64,000 nucleotides of DNA from Bacteroidia bacterium (lineage in GTDB: Bacteria > Bacteroidota > Bacteroidia > UKL13-3), in assembly GCA_025454875.1 (NCBI GenBank), contig JALONP010000003.1, forward strand, positions 62,001 through 126,000. Reading direction: 5' to 3'. Shown in pieces: positions 26,728 to 36,513 of this stretch (position 1 is the first letter of the stretch; each line of letters begins with the position of its first letter). The notes below the pieces were generated by a model. It was not told where the DNA came from. It saw nothing but the letters and a program-made list of their open reading frames with translations, and did no database searches. The position numbers and the translations under genes are program-made.

Positions 26728-27546
26728 ATGATTCAGCACGATAAGCATCAGTACTATTTTGAAAAATATTTGCGTAAGGAGATGACTCCTGAAGAAAGTG
26801 ACGCCTTCAATGAAAAATTGTCAGCGGATGCTTCTTTGAGGCTTGCTTTTGAATACTACAAATTAAACCGCGAAAAATTACTTTCGGATTTAATGGCTGA
26901 GCATGCAGCCCTTCGAAAAGATAACCGTCTAAACAAGCTTATTTTCTTATTGATATCACTCACTGGGATTACATTGACTTTTGCCTATTACCTTAACAAA
27001 TCAAGCCAACCAACCAACGGTGCTGCACAACCGGAATCAAAGCCTTTTTACACTTATATTCCATTTATCAATTGGAAACAACCAACCCCGAATCCTTCTA
27101 TAACTAAAACGGACTCAACCACTGTTGTTGTCAACAAAACAGACTCCCTTGAAACAATTGAGCCCGCGTTGGAAGATGATGCCAGGCCTTTGAATGATGT
27201 GTTTTTAGGTGATACTTTAATGTACGTCTATGATAAACAAACCATCTTTTCGTGGCTGGCCCGTTTAGATAGTATCAATACCCAAATGGTACAATTGACC
27301 GATACCAATTGGGTAAAACCTTTTTTACCGAAACCCAAACCTAAACAACCATTTTACCTTGTCGAATTTTGGCAATCGCCAGTTGGTTATAAAGGCTATT
27401 TAGTGAGCGAAAATAAAATTGTGGTATATGGACTCGACACCCCTTACAAATGGACCCTATATGCTGACACTACGTTGAACGTATTGTACGACAAGGGAGA
27501 AACCAATTTAATTGCAGATAAAAACTACCATTTACTTAACAAATAA
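26728..27546 (+). CDS. Single-pass membrane protein of unknown function
   Basis: 272 residues. Residues 1-65 form a helical, acidic cytoplasmic segment (YFEKYLRKEMTPEESDAFNE) like the N-terminal part of many Bacteroidota anti-sigma-like or adaptor proteins. One membrane helix follows (about 69-87, LIFLLISLTGITLTFAYYL), then a Pro/Thr-rich stretch and a C-terminal periplasmic domain rich in Tyr and Trp (FYLVEFWQSPVGYKGYLV). No family is recognised with confidence. It starts a plus-strand run and ends 2 nt before dapF, so co-transcription is very likely. Confidence 0.65.
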   Translation: MIQHDKHQYYFEKYLRKEMTPEESDAFNEKLSADASLRLAFEYYKLNREKLLSDLMAEHAALRKDNRLNKLIFLLISLTGITLTFAYYLNKSSQPTNGAAQPESKPFYTYIPFINWKQPTPNPSITKTDSTTVVVNKTDSLETIEPALEDDARPLNDVFLGDTLMYVYDKQTIFSWLARLDSINTQMVQLTDTNWVKPFLPKPKPKQPFYLVEFWQSPVGYKGYLVSENKIVVYGLDTPYKWTLYADTTLNVLYDKGETNLIADKNYHLLNK

Positions 27547-27548
27547 AC

Positions 27549-28361
27549 ATGGAGATTGCGTTTTATAAATACCAAGGAACTGGAAATGATTTTATCATGA
27601 TTGATGATCGAGAGTCTCTATTTCCCGTTGAAAATACGAAGCTCGTTGCACAATTATGTGATAGGCGTTTTGGCATAGGAGCTGATGGATTGATTTTACT
27701 TCAGCAACATCCGCAAAGCGCGTTCTACATGAAATACTATAATGCCGATGGGAATGAAAGCAGCATGTGTGGGAATGGAGGGAGGTGTATTGCCGCGTTT
27801 GCTCATTACTTAGGTATTGCAAGTGAACATGCGCGTTTTGACGCAATTGATGGTTTGCATGAGGCTATCATTCAACCATTACCCGAATATACTTTTATCA
27901 AACTTAAAATGATGAATGTTGCGTCCGTACAAAAACTCGGGAATCAAACATTCTCATTAAATACAGGTTCTCCTCACTATGTACAGTTCTTACAAGAATC
28001 GGTTCATGAGCTTGACTTGATTAAAGAAGCAAAGAGAATTCGTTACAACGACACTTACGCTGCTGCTGGGATTAATGTTAACTTTGGAACATTACAAGAT
28101 GATTTGGTGATTACTTTAAGAACATACGAACGTGGAGTAGAAGATGAAACCTTATCGTGTGGCACTGGTGTAACCGCAGCCGCTCTTTGTTTAGCCTTGG
28201 TTAAACAACTCCCTTCAGGTAACTATGCCATTACTGTAAAAGCAATGGGTGGAGAGCTAAAAGTGAGCTATGACTTTGATGCAGAAGCGGTTTCATTTAG
28301 CAATATTTGGCTTCAAGGACCAGCCACATTTGTGTTTAAGGGTAAATATCTTATTGGCTAA
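27549..28361 (+). CDS. dapF: Diaminopimelate epimerase
   Basis: 270 residues. The two catalytic Cys are in SSMCGNGGRCIAAF (about residue 75) and TLSCGTGVTAAAL (about residue 207). It starts EIAFYKYQGTGNDFIMIDDR as in the family. It interconverts LL- and meso-diaminopimelate for lysine and peptidoglycan; lysA, the next enzyme, lies 12 kb away in this window. It follows the membrane protein by 2 nt and precedes the SNF2 helicase by 74 nt. Confidence 0.96.
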   Translation: MEIAFYKYQGTGNDFIMIDDRESLFPVENTKLVAQLCDRRFGIGADGLILLQQHPQSAFYMKYYNADGNESSMCGNGGRCIAAFAHYLGIASEHARFDAIDGLHEAIIQPLPEYTFIKLKMMNVASVQKLGNQTFSLNTGSPHYVQFLQESVHELDLIKEAKRIRYNDTYAAAGINVNFGTLQDDLVITLRTYERGVEDETLSCGTGVTAAALCLALVKQLPSGNYAITVKAMGGELKVSYDFDAEAVSFSNIWLQGPATFVFKGKYLIG

Positions 28362-28435
28362 TAAAAAAAGAAACAAAAAGTTTCCAATTGTCGATAGAGA
28401 TGCTTTAACTTTATCCCTTTTAAGGGAACTCGAAA

Positions 28436-31400
28436 TTGCTTGTTGTAAACACTCAACCATTTGATTTGGTATACACCTTGGTGAACCATCCAAGGTTAGG
28501 ATGCCTGTTGGAACCTCATGTTGTTCAGGTGAACAGCTTGGGCAACCATACCCTTACGCACCAAAGGGTATTTTCTAAAACGGCAGAGTACTTTTCGCGA
28601 GGAATTAATGAAACAGATGTTGAGTTAATCGCTTTGCTTGATGAAATTGATGATGATTACTTATTTAGAAGGTTTTATGTAGATGGTAAGAAAAAAATAA
28701 GAACAGCTGAGTTTTTTGAAAAGTACTGTACGGATGAATACCTAACCGAAACAATCAGACCTTTTGTAGAACAGCGCATGCATAAAGCCCTTAGCATGCT
28801 GAGGGGGAAAATCATTTACAAAACTGGGAATGATAATAACCCTACTTCAGTTAAAATTGAAGTAGCAACGGAAAAAGCGAGCGTATTGCTTCATTTTAGA
28901 CGCAACGAAGATGGCACTCGGTACTTTCCAACTATTAAGCATAAAGGCGAACGGATTGAGTTTATGTACAAGGGGGCACAAATTATTGTGAACAATCCTG
29001 CCTGGTTATTGCTCGAAAATAAGTTGTTTGATTTTGAAAAAGACATCGATGGAAAGAAACTGCAACCCTTTTTTAACAAAAGGTATATCCAAATTCCCAA
29101 AGCATCAGAAGAAACTTATTTTAACAAGTTTGTTTCGCAATTAGTCGAACGATACGATGTGTATGCAGAAGGTGTAACTATAGTTACAGAAAAAAACGAA
29201 GGTAATACAGTTCTTAAAGTACAGCCATTTCAAGACGAGCAGATCAATTTGAAGTTATCATTTGTATATGGCAAAGGTCAATTTGAATATGGAAGCGACC
29301 AACACGTATCGGCAGTTGTGCAAAAAACAAATGACGATTATGTAATTAAACGCATTAAGCGAAATAGAATTTGGGAACAAAAACAAAAAGAAGTGATTGA
29401 AAATTTGGGGCTAAAACAATTAAACGGCCCTTATTTTTCACTTAAAAACAGTACCCAAAAAATCATAACCGACCAACTCATCCCTCTTGAAACTACCAAT
29501 AAATACGAATTTCTTGAGTGGCTAAATGAACACAATACCCAATTAGAATCGTTTAATATTGCAATTGAGCAAACAGACGAACTTGATAAATATTTTATTG
29601 GACACCGCGAAATTAAACTCGAAGTATCAGAACAACGAGATTGGTTTGATGTGAAGGCTGTAGTCAAATTTGGTCCATATACTTTTCCTTTTTTAGCACT
29701 TAAAGAAAATATCATTAAAGGCAAACGCGAATTTTTATTACCCAATGGTCAGGTTGCGGTGATACCAAATGAGTGGTTTGGAAATTTGGCAGGCATCTTG
29801 GCTTTTTCATTAAGTGATGATGAAATTAAACTTGAGAAGCACCATGTTGGCTTGCTTGATGAACTGCAACATGACGGTGGAAAATACTTGAGATTAAGCG
29901 ATAAACTTCAACAAATAAAAAAATACGGTGATGTGCAGCCAATGGAAATGCCACAACATTTTAAAGGCTCACTCAGGCCTTACCAAAAAGCTGGTTTTGA
30001 TTGGTTTTATTTTTTAAAGCAAAATGGTTTTGGTGGTTGCCTTGCCGATGATATGGGGCTTGGCAAAACCATTCAGACCTTGGCTTTATTGCAAAAAGAA
30101 AAAGAGCTCTACATTGCTACTAAAACATTTACCAACCAAGCACAACCAACTGAAACAATTGAAACATTGCAATCAGCAGAACTCCCGCAGTTAAGTTTAT
30201 TTGAAGACTCTGAAACAGAACCAGGGCACGCAGCAGATGCACCACAATCACCGCAGCATCCATCAACGCAACAATTGGCTGATAACCTCAAAACCCATAT
30301 TAAAACTTCATTGATTATTGTACCAAATTCATTGGTGTATAATTGGTATAATGAAGCCCGAAAATTTACCCCTAACTTAAACGTGCATATATATACGGGT
30401 ATTAATCGTGAAAAAAATGTGCAGCTATTTCAAAAATACGATTTGATTATTAGCACATATGGCACTATTAGGGTAGATATAGACATTGTTAAAGAGATGA
30501 AGTTTAACTACATTATCTTAGATGAAAGCCAATCTATTAAAAACCCACAGTCTCAATCATCAAAAGCGGTTAAGCAACTTAAAGCATCGAACAGGCTTGT
30601 GTTAACAGGGACGCCAATTGAAAACAGTGTACAAGAGTTATGGAGCCAACTTGCATTTATCAATCCGGGTTTGGTTGGGAGTTTGCAATCATTTAGTGAA
30701 CAGTTTGTGGTGCCAATTGAGAAACAACATGATGTGGGCAAAATGCAACAACTTAAAGCCATCATTAAGCCTTTTGTTTTGCGCAGAACCAAGAACCAAG
30801 TTGCGGAAGAATTACCACCTAAAATTGAACAGGTAGTGTATTGCAGCATGACCGAGGAGCAAGCTGAAGCCTATGAAACAGTAAAATCGTATTTCAGAAA
30901 TGAAATCTTAAAATCGATCAAAGAATTTGGAATAGCCAAATCGCAAATGGCCCTATTGCAAGGGCTCACCAAACTCAGGCAAATTGCCAATCATCCCAAA
31001 TTAAGCAATAACGAATTTGTCGGACAATCGGGAAAATTTGATGAGATTATTGCGCGCACTGAAACTGCGCATTCTGAGGGACATAAGGTTCTGTTATTCT
31101 CTCAATTTGTTAAACAACTCGAGATTTACAGAAAACATTTTGACGAAAAAAATATCGCATATTGTTACTTAGACGGAAGCATGACCAATGAACAACGGCA
31201 AAAAGTGGTAAATGAGTTTCAGAGCAATGCTTCTATCACTTACTTTTTGATTTCATTAAAAGCGGGAGGATTGGGGCTAAACTTAACTACTGCTGATTAT
31301 GTATTTATCATCGATCCTTGGTGGAATCCAGCTGTAGAAAGGCAAGCTGTGGATCGCTCGCATCGGATTGGCCAGACCAAAACGGTGTTCACCTATAAAT

Positions 31401-31540
31401 TTATCACCAAAGATACAGTTGAAGAAAAAATACTAGCGCTTCAAGAACGCAAAAAAGAACTTGCTGAAAATATTATTACTACCGAAGAGAGTTTCTTTAA
31501 GAGTATTAACGTAGATGAGATTCTTGAAATTTTGAGCTAA
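28436..31540 (+). CDS. SNF2/SWI2-family helicase-like ATPase
   Basis: 1034 residues, probably from a TTG start: an in-frame TAA lies 15 nt upstream and PFDLVYTLVNHPRLGCLLEP is the expected N-terminal block of this family. Helicase motifs: I ADDMGLGKTIQT (about 535-546), II LDESQSIKN, III LTGTPIENSVQELW, V SLKAGGLGLNL, VI QAVDRSHRIGQT. A Pro/Gln/Glu-rich insertion (about 558-621) sits between motifs I and Ia. Such proteins move along DNA or remodel DNA-bound complexes, with links to transcription recycling or repair; the partner is unknown. The HAD gene follows after 5 nt. Confidence 0.92.
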   Translation: MLVVNTQPFDLVYTLVNHPRLGCLLEPHVVQVNSLGNHTLTHQRVFSKTAEYFSRGINETDVELIALLDEIDDDYLFRRFYVDGKKKIRTAEFFEKYCTDEYLTETIRPFVEQRMHKALSMLRGKIIYKTGNDNNPTSVKIEVATEKASVLLHFRRNEDGTRYFPTIKHKGERIEFMYKGAQIIVNNPAWLLLENKLFDFEKDIDGKKLQPFFNKRYIQIPKASEETYFNKFVSQLVERYDVYAEGVTIVTEKNEGNTVLKVQPFQDEQINLKLSFVYGKGQFEYGSDQHVSAVVQKTNDDYVIKRIKRNRIWEQKQKEVIENLGLKQLNGPYFSLKNSTQKIITDQLIPLETTNKYEFLEWLNEHNTQLESFNIAIEQTDELDKYFIGHREIKLEVSEQRDWFDVKAVVKFGPYTFPFLALKENIIKGKREFLLPNGQVAVIPNEWFGNLAGILAFSLSDDEIKLEKHHVGLLDELQHDGGKYLRLSDKLQQIKKYGDVQPMEMPQHFKGSLRPYQKAGFDWFYFLKQNGFGGCLADDMGLGKTIQTLALLQKEKELYIATKTFTNQAQPTETIETLQSAELPQLSLFEDSETEPGHAADAPQSPQHPSTQQLADNLKTHIKTSLIIVPNSLVYNWYNEARKFTPNLNVHIYTGINREKNVQLFQKYDLIISTYGTIRVDIDIVKEMKFNYIILDESQSIKNPQSQSSKAVKQLKASNRLVLTGTPIENSVQELWSQLAFINPGLVGSLQSFSEQFVVPIEKQHDVGKMQQLKAIIKPFVLRRTKNQVAEELPPKIEQVVYCSMTEEQAEAYETVKSYFRNEILKSIKEFGIAKSQMALLQGLTKLRQIANHPKLSNNEFVGQSGKFDEIIARTETAHSEGHKVLLFSQFVKQLEIYRKHFDEKNIAYCYLDGSMTNEQRQKVVNEFQSNASITYFLISLKAGGLGLNLTTADYVFIIDPWWNPAVERQAVDRSHRIGQTKTVFTYKFITKDTVEEKILALQERKKELAENIITTEESFFKSINVDEILEILS

Positions 31541-31545
31541 AGTTG

Positions 31546-32229
31546 ATGACCCGTTTAAGTAGAGACTCTTTTGATTTTAGCCCCTTTAAAGCCATCATAT
31601 TTGACATGGATGGTTTGATTATTGACTCTGAACCTTACTGGAAAATAGCTGAGAAAACCATTTTTAGTAAACACGGATTGCACCTTACTGATGATTTGCT
31701 GAGGCAAGTAATGGGTTTTAGGTTAAGTGAGGTTGTGGCGCACTGGTATCAATATCAACCTTGGCCTGATCCCAATTTTAAGCAAACAGAAGATGAGATA
31801 CTAACCCTTGTGCAATCTTTGATTTTAAAGCATGCTGAGGCTTTACCAGGAATCATTGAACTTTTTCATTTGCTAAGAAAACACAACTACAAAATTGCCA
31901 TCGCCTCATCATCCAATATGAGTTTAATAGAAGCTGTTGTGCAAAAACTAAATTTAGGGAATGTTATTGATTTATTATGGTCGGCCCAGTATGAAGACTA
32001 TGGCAAACCGCACCCAGCTATCTTTGTTACTACTGCACACAAACTAGGCTTAAAACCAGAAGACTGTTTGGTGCTCGAAGACTCTATCAATGGAGTTATT
32101 GCGGCAAAAGCTGCACGCATGAAATGCATAGCCATTCCTGAAACGGCCACCTTTAACGACCCCCGATTTACAATTGCTGATTTTAAGGTAAAGAGTGCTG
32201 CAGATTTACTTACGGCAAAGAAGCTTTAA
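31546..32229 (+). CDS. HAD-family phosphatase, hexitol-phosphatase-like
   Basis: 227 residues from the ATG at 31546. Motif I is IIFDMDGLIIDSEPYW, with the nucleophile and acid Asp at about residues 18 and 20. The cap domain spans 30-95, motif II is ASSSNM, and motif III/IV are the Lys in GKPHPAIF and LVLEDSINGV. It resembles HxpB/YniC and beta-phosphoglucomutase-like enzymes, so a small sugar phosphate is the likely substrate. Its end overlaps the convergent M48 gene by 20 bp. Confidence 0.88.
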   Translation: MTRLSRDSFDFSPFKAIIFDMDGLIIDSEPYWKIAEKTIFSKHGLHLTDDLLRQVMGFRLSEVVAHWYQYQPWPDPNFKQTEDEILTLVQSLILKHAEALPGIIELFHLLRKHNYKIAIASSSNMSLIEAVVQKLNLGNVIDLLWSAQYEDYGKPHPAIFVTTAHKLGLKPEDCLVLEDSINGVIAAKAARMKCIAIPETATFNDPRFTIADFKVKSAADLLTAKKL

Positions 32230-33058
32230 ACGCTGCATATCTTTCGGTAAATGTTCCAACATTTCCGCCACTGCCCAAACATTTCCATGTCTCCTCAATA
32301 TTGGCAACACGGTTATCAGGGTTAGGATGTGTGCTTAAAAACTCAGGAATACTTCTTCCACCTGAAGCGCTTATCTTTTGAAAAAAGTATTTTGCTCCTT
32401 GCGCATCATATTCTGTTCCCAACAAATACCTTACAGAATAGTCATCAGCTTCTGTTTCATCGTTTCTGCTAAATTTTAAAGCGAGTAAATTGTTGCCTAG
32501 TGTTGCCAACTCTTGGGTTGATCCACTTGTTAAAAGTTGAATCAATGTTTGTAAACCAGTTTGCTGAACCATTTGCTTCGCACTGTGACGCCTGTCAGCA
32601 TGAGCAATTTCATGACCCATTACTCCTGCAAGTTGCATTTCATTATCCAAGTACTTGATAATTCCAGTATATACATAGATAAAACCTCCAGGTGTACAAA
32701 AAGCATTCAAGGTATTATCATCTCTAATAATGCGAATACGCCAAGGAAATAAATCTTTGTAATAAACCTTACCACTGTTTAAAATGTTGTTTCGAATCCT
32801 GTAGATATGCCCATATGCTTCTGGATATTGCGCTGAATCCAAAACAGGATATTCAGATGCCAAGGAATCAATTTGGTTCACAACCGTTAATCCCAAATCA
32901 ATATCACGCTCAGGATCCATTACCAAACCCGTTAAGCCTCCCGGAGCTTTTCCACCACAATCGTCTTTAAACTGTTCGTCTTTTTCATCACTGCATGATG
33001 CCAAGGTTATCAAAGAACTGATGAAAACGAATAACGAAATTTGAACTATTTTTTTCAT
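32210..33058 (-). CDS. M48-family metalloprotease lipoprotein
   Basis: 282 residues from the ATG at 33058; ATGs 2 and 6 codons earlier are possible. A lipoprotein signal with lipobox LASC (cleavage before Cys near residue 22) directs it to the envelope. The zinc site HEIAH is in VMGHEIAHADRRHS and the third ligand is the Glu of NDETEADDYS. Homologues (BepA/LoiP/HtpX-like) act in outer-membrane protein quality control. It is the last gene of a seven-gene minus-strand run and lies 23 nt after cca. Confidence 0.9.
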   Translation of the reverse strand: MKKIVQISLFVFISSLITLASCSDEKDEQFKDDCGGKAPGGLTGLVMDPERDIDLGLTVVNQIDSLASEYPVLDSAQYPEAYGHIYRIRNNILNSGKVYYKDLFPWRIRIIRDDNTLNAFCTPGGFIYVYTGIIKYLDNEMQLAGVMGHEIAHADRRHSAKQMVQQTGLQTLIQLLTSGSTQELATLGNNLLALKFSRNDETEADDYSVRYLLGTEYDAQGAKYFFQKISASGGRSIPEFLSTHPNPDNRVANIEETWKCLGSGGNVGTFTERYAAFKASLP

Positions 33059-33081
33059 ACTCATAATGATTAACAAATATA

Positions 33082-34488
33082 TTAATTCTTGCGTTTTAGC
33101 CCTAACGCCATCGCTTTTTGGTGCAATAATTCTAAAGCTTCGATTCTTGCATTTGGTATTTTGCCTTCAAGTATGGCTTCTCGAACTTCGGTTTTTAAAA
33201 TACCTATTTCTTTACCTGGACCAATTCCATATAATGCCATAATATCTTCGCCCGTTACCGGAGGTTGGAAATTGCGCAATGCATCACGTTCAGCTACCTC
33301 GGCCACTTGTTGCTCAACTTGCTTCAAATTGTTTCGGTACAACGCTATTTTATTTGGATTAGCCGAAGTCATGTCTGCTCTACACAAAACAAAGAGCGCA
33401 TCCAGATCATCTCCAGCATCAACCACCAATCTTCTAATCGCTGAATCCGTTACACCTTCTTCTGCCAAGGCTTTAGGTCGGTGGTGCAATGCCACCATTT
33501 TTTGCACAAACTTCATTTTTTCATTAAGCGGCAACTTTAGCTTACGAAACAAATTCGGAACCATCTTGCTTCCCTTATCCTCATGCCCATGAAATGTCCA
33601 GCCCTCTCCTTTTACAAATCGTTTGGTTAAAGGTTTGGCAATATCATGTAGCAAGGCCGCCCATCGCAACCACAAGTCTGTTGTTTCGGTGCTGATATTG
33701 TCAACAACCATTAAAGTATGGTAAAAATTGTCCTTATGTGCCTTTCCTTCCTTCGTTTCAACACCATGCAATGCAGCTAACTCTGGAAAAATGAGTTGAA
33801 GCAATCCACTTTCATGCAATAACTTGAGCCCTTTAGATGGTTTTGCAGCAAGCATGATTTTGTGCAACTCTTCGGCAATACGTTCTCCAGATACTATCCC
33901 AATTCGTTCTTTGTTTCGAGCAATTGCTTTATACGTTTCTTCTTCAATATCGAACTGCAATTGCGTTGCAAACCTGATGGCACGCATCATACGCAACGGG
34001 TCATCACTAAATGTAATATCCGGATTAAGTGGTGTGCGAATCACTTTATTGTTTAAATCATTTACCCCACCAAAAGGATCAATTAAAAGCTCATCATTGT
34101 GTTGTTGCAATCCAACCGCTAATGCATTAATGGTAAAATCCCTACGGTTTTGGTCATCTGTTAATGTACCCGACTGCACAAAGGGTTTGCGAGAATGATG
34201 TGAATACGATTCTTTACGAGCACCGACAAACTCTATTTCCCACTCAGGTGTTTTAACCATTGCAGTTCCAAAATTTTTAAAAAAAGCGAAATCACTCCCA
34301 GGAATCAATTCCGCTAATGCTTTGGCAATGGCGATTCCATCACCCAACACCACAATATCAATATCTTTGGAAGGGCGACCCAATAATAAATCACGCACAT
34401 ATCCTCCAACCAAATAGGCTTCCACATTTTTGGATTGAATTACTTGTCGGATTGATTTAAATACAGAATCGGTTAGCTCAATATTCAC
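33082..34488 (-). CDS. cca: CCA tRNA nucleotidyltransferase with HD domain
   Basis: 468 residues. The head domain carries the nucleotidyltransferase signature YLVGGYVRDLLLGRPSKDID with the catalytic DxD (about 25-47), followed by RRDFTINALAV and the template motif with DPLRMMRAIRFA. An HD domain (LRWAALLHDIAKP) follows at about 275. It adds or repairs the 3' CCA of tRNAs. It begins 9 nt after the TonB-receptor-like gene, an odd operon partner for a tRNA enzyme. Confidence 0.95.
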   Translation of the reverse strand: MNIELTDSVFKSIRQVIQSKNVEAYLVGGYVRDLLLGRPSKDIDIVVLGDGIAIAKALAELIPGSDFAFFKNFGTAMVKTPEWEIEFVGARKESYSHHSRKPFVQSGTLTDDQNRRDFTINALAVGLQQHNDELLIDPFGGVNDLNNKVIRTPLNPDITFSDDPLRMMRAIRFATQLQFDIEEETYKAIARNKERIGIVSGERIAEELHKIMLAAKPSKGLKLLHESGLLQLIFPELAALHGVETKEGKAHKDNFYHTLMVVDNISTETTDLWLRWAALLHDIAKPLTKRFVKGEGWTFHGHEDKGSKMVPNLFRKLKLPLNEKMKFVQKMVALHHRPKALAEEGVTDSAIRRLVVDAGDDLDALFVLCRADMTSANPNKIALYRNNLKQVEQQVAEVAERDALRNFQPPVTGEDIMALYGIGPGKEIGILKTEVREAILEGKIPNARIEALELLHQKAMALGLKRKN

Positions 34489-34497
34489 CTTCGCAAG

Positions 34498-36513
34498 TTA
34501 CGGTTTAGATGTACTTTTGGCAAAAACACCATCAATATTTAAGTTCACCGAAACAAATAATCGCATGTAAAATGTTGCTCCCATAGCTTGGTAACGCTCG
34601 GTAGTGTTAAAGATATTTCGAACAGAAACATTTGCCACCAAATACTCTTTGAATAATTTTTTGGTAATGCCCGCATCCATTGTGTGCATCCCTTTTACCT
34701 TTACAAACTGATCTTCGACAGCGGTATTTGCGGGTAAAGTTGTATACTGAGGATTAATCCAATAGGTAGCTGATTGGTGATAATATCTTACCCACACATA
34801 AAAGCGAGATGGCAATGTTTGTGTAACCACTAGCGATAGTCTGTGTTTAGGCAGGCTATTCTCCTCCTCAACGCCACTCAAAGCTCCGATGCGCAAATAG
34901 TTTACATCAAAACGTGTAGATTTGAGCATATTGTAATGCACATTAATGCGGTTAAGCCATCGCGTTTGGTCTCTAATTACCATACTTTTGCTACCTTGAA
35001 AAAGAGCGTTATTGCTTAAACTTAATAAGGCAGGATGGATATAAAGTTCATCGATCAAATATTTTAATCCTGAGTTAAAACTCACTTTAAAATATTTATT
35101 GACATTAAGATTAAAATAATAATCAAGTGAAGCCAATGAAGAAACATTAGAAGTTTGCAATAATGCATTTGCATTGTTTAACGCAAGCAGTTGAAAATAA
35201 TCATTGCTTTCTACCAAACTCCTTTGTGAATAAGAACCTACAACACTCCAATTAGCAATGATACTTGGCTGCTTGTAATACCCAACAACCACTTTAGGTA
35301 TTGCAACCTTTGATGTTGCCAAAACCGAAACATCGGTGAAAAAGTTGCTCTTTTTGGTAAGCGGATAGGTGTAAGAAAAATAGGGCCTAATCAAGTTTTG
35401 TTGATTATTAATATTGGTAAATGTGGTAGCGCTTTGTGTTTCAATCCATTCATGCGCCAATCCGAACTGCGCAATTCGTTTACCATTGGAATGAAGTTTA
35501 GTGAGGGTATAATTGACATTCTGGGTTAGGTAATTTTGATTATGATTCAAAAATAAAATCGAATAATCACGAAGTTTGCGTTGTGTAAAGCTGGTTCTGT
35601 ATTGCAAAATTCCTTTTCCTAAAACATAACGAAAATTGTAGGCAGCAATATAAAATTGATTATCGGTAACTTGTGGCGTCAGAAACCCTGCTGGCAATAC
35701 AACATCATTTCCTCGATTTGCGATAAATGTGAGTTGATGTGTAGCCTTATTACCGGAGTAGGCTAACAGAAATCTTCCATTTAATAACTTAAGCACAAAA
35801 TCTGCATTGGGGTTGTTGGCCAAAATCAGTGGCCACATCAACACACTGGTATCTCTGTAAAAATAGTCGTTGTAATATTGGTTAAGTTCAATGCTTAAAC
35901 GCTTGCGCTTATAGCCGATAAAATTACTAAAGCTTGTACCGTATCCATGTACATTTAAACTTGAGTTGGAGTTAACTTGCAAATGTGGATCCCCAATTTC
36001 ATTTCCATTGCTAATAAACGACCTATAAGTAAATCCCTCAGTATTGCGTTTGGTGATGATGTGAATAATGCCCTTGTCATTCCATTCGCCTAAATAATTC
36101 CCAGCAATATTTACTACCTCAATGCGTTCAATATCGCGAACGCCTATTCCCAATGTATTGATATGCTGTGCATCCAATTGCAATAATTCGATGCGCGCAC
36201 CATCTAACATTAACGTCCAGTTTTGCGATTGGTAGTTACCGGTTGCATTGCTTTGTACATTCCATTTATCCCCATTGTAAGTACTCATGGTCCATCCATC
36301 AATTAGCTGCAATACATCACTTACCAAACTATAACCACTGTACAAAATTTGTTCTTTGGTAATTATTTGTACTTGGTTGCTCGTAGTACTTTCAACATTT
36401 GCATTCGGATTTCTTCCCCAAAATTGGCTTACCAAACTGTCTTGTTGCGCGTGTATAGTTGAACTGATGAAGCACACCCAAACAAGGAGAGCGCTGCTTA
36501 TTACTCTATCCAT
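34498..36513 (-). CDS. TonB-dependent-receptor-like outer-membrane protein
   Basis: 671 residues. Signal peptide at 1-22 (ALLVWVCFISSTIHAQQ). The plug domain at about 45-160 (IITKEQILYSGYSLVSDVLQ, then ERIEVVNIAGNYLG) is followed by a barrel of about 480 residues ending in NVSVRNIFNTTERYQAMG and a last strand MRLFVSVNLNI. A carboxypeptidase-like leader domain and a clear TonB box are not seen, so it may be a passive or specialised relative. It overlaps the preceding small OMP gene by 13 bp, so the two are probably made together. Substrate unknown. Confidence 0.78.
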   Translation of the reverse strand: MDRVISSALLVWVCFISSTIHAQQDSLVSQFWGRNPNANVESTTSNQVQIITKEQILYSGYSLVSDVLQLIDGWTMSTYNGDKWNVQSNATGNYQSQNWTLMLDGARIELLQLDAQHINTLGIGVRDIERIEVVNIAGNYLGEWNDKGIIHIITKRNTEGFTYRSFISNGNEIGDPHLQVNSNSSLNVHGYGTSFSNFIGYKRKRLSIELNQYYNDYFYRDTSVLMWPLILANNPNADFVLKLLNGRFLLAYSGNKATHQLTFIANRGNDVVLPAGFLTPQVTDNQFYIAAYNFRYVLGKGILQYRTSFTQRKLRDYSILFLNHNQNYLTQNVNYTLTKLHSNGKRIAQFGLAHEWIETQSATTFTNINNQQNLIRPYFSYTYPLTKKSNFFTDVSVLATSKVAIPKVVVGYYKQPSIIANWSVVGSYSQRSLVESNDYFQLLALNNANALLQTSNVSSLASLDYYFNLNVNKYFKVSFNSGLKYLIDELYIHPALLSLSNNALFQGSKSMVIRDQTRWLNRINVHYNMLKSTRFDVNYLRIGALSGVEEENSLPKHRLSLVVTQTLPSRFYVWVRYYHQSATYWINPQYTTLPANTAVEDQFVKVKGMHTMDAGITKKLFKEYLVANVSVRNIFNTTERYQAMGATFYMRLFVSVNLNIDGVFAKSTSKP

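Noticed and set aside
33089-33592. 167-codon frame antisense to cca
   Set aside because: Fully overlaps the conserved HD and C-terminal region of cca and has no recognisable motif.
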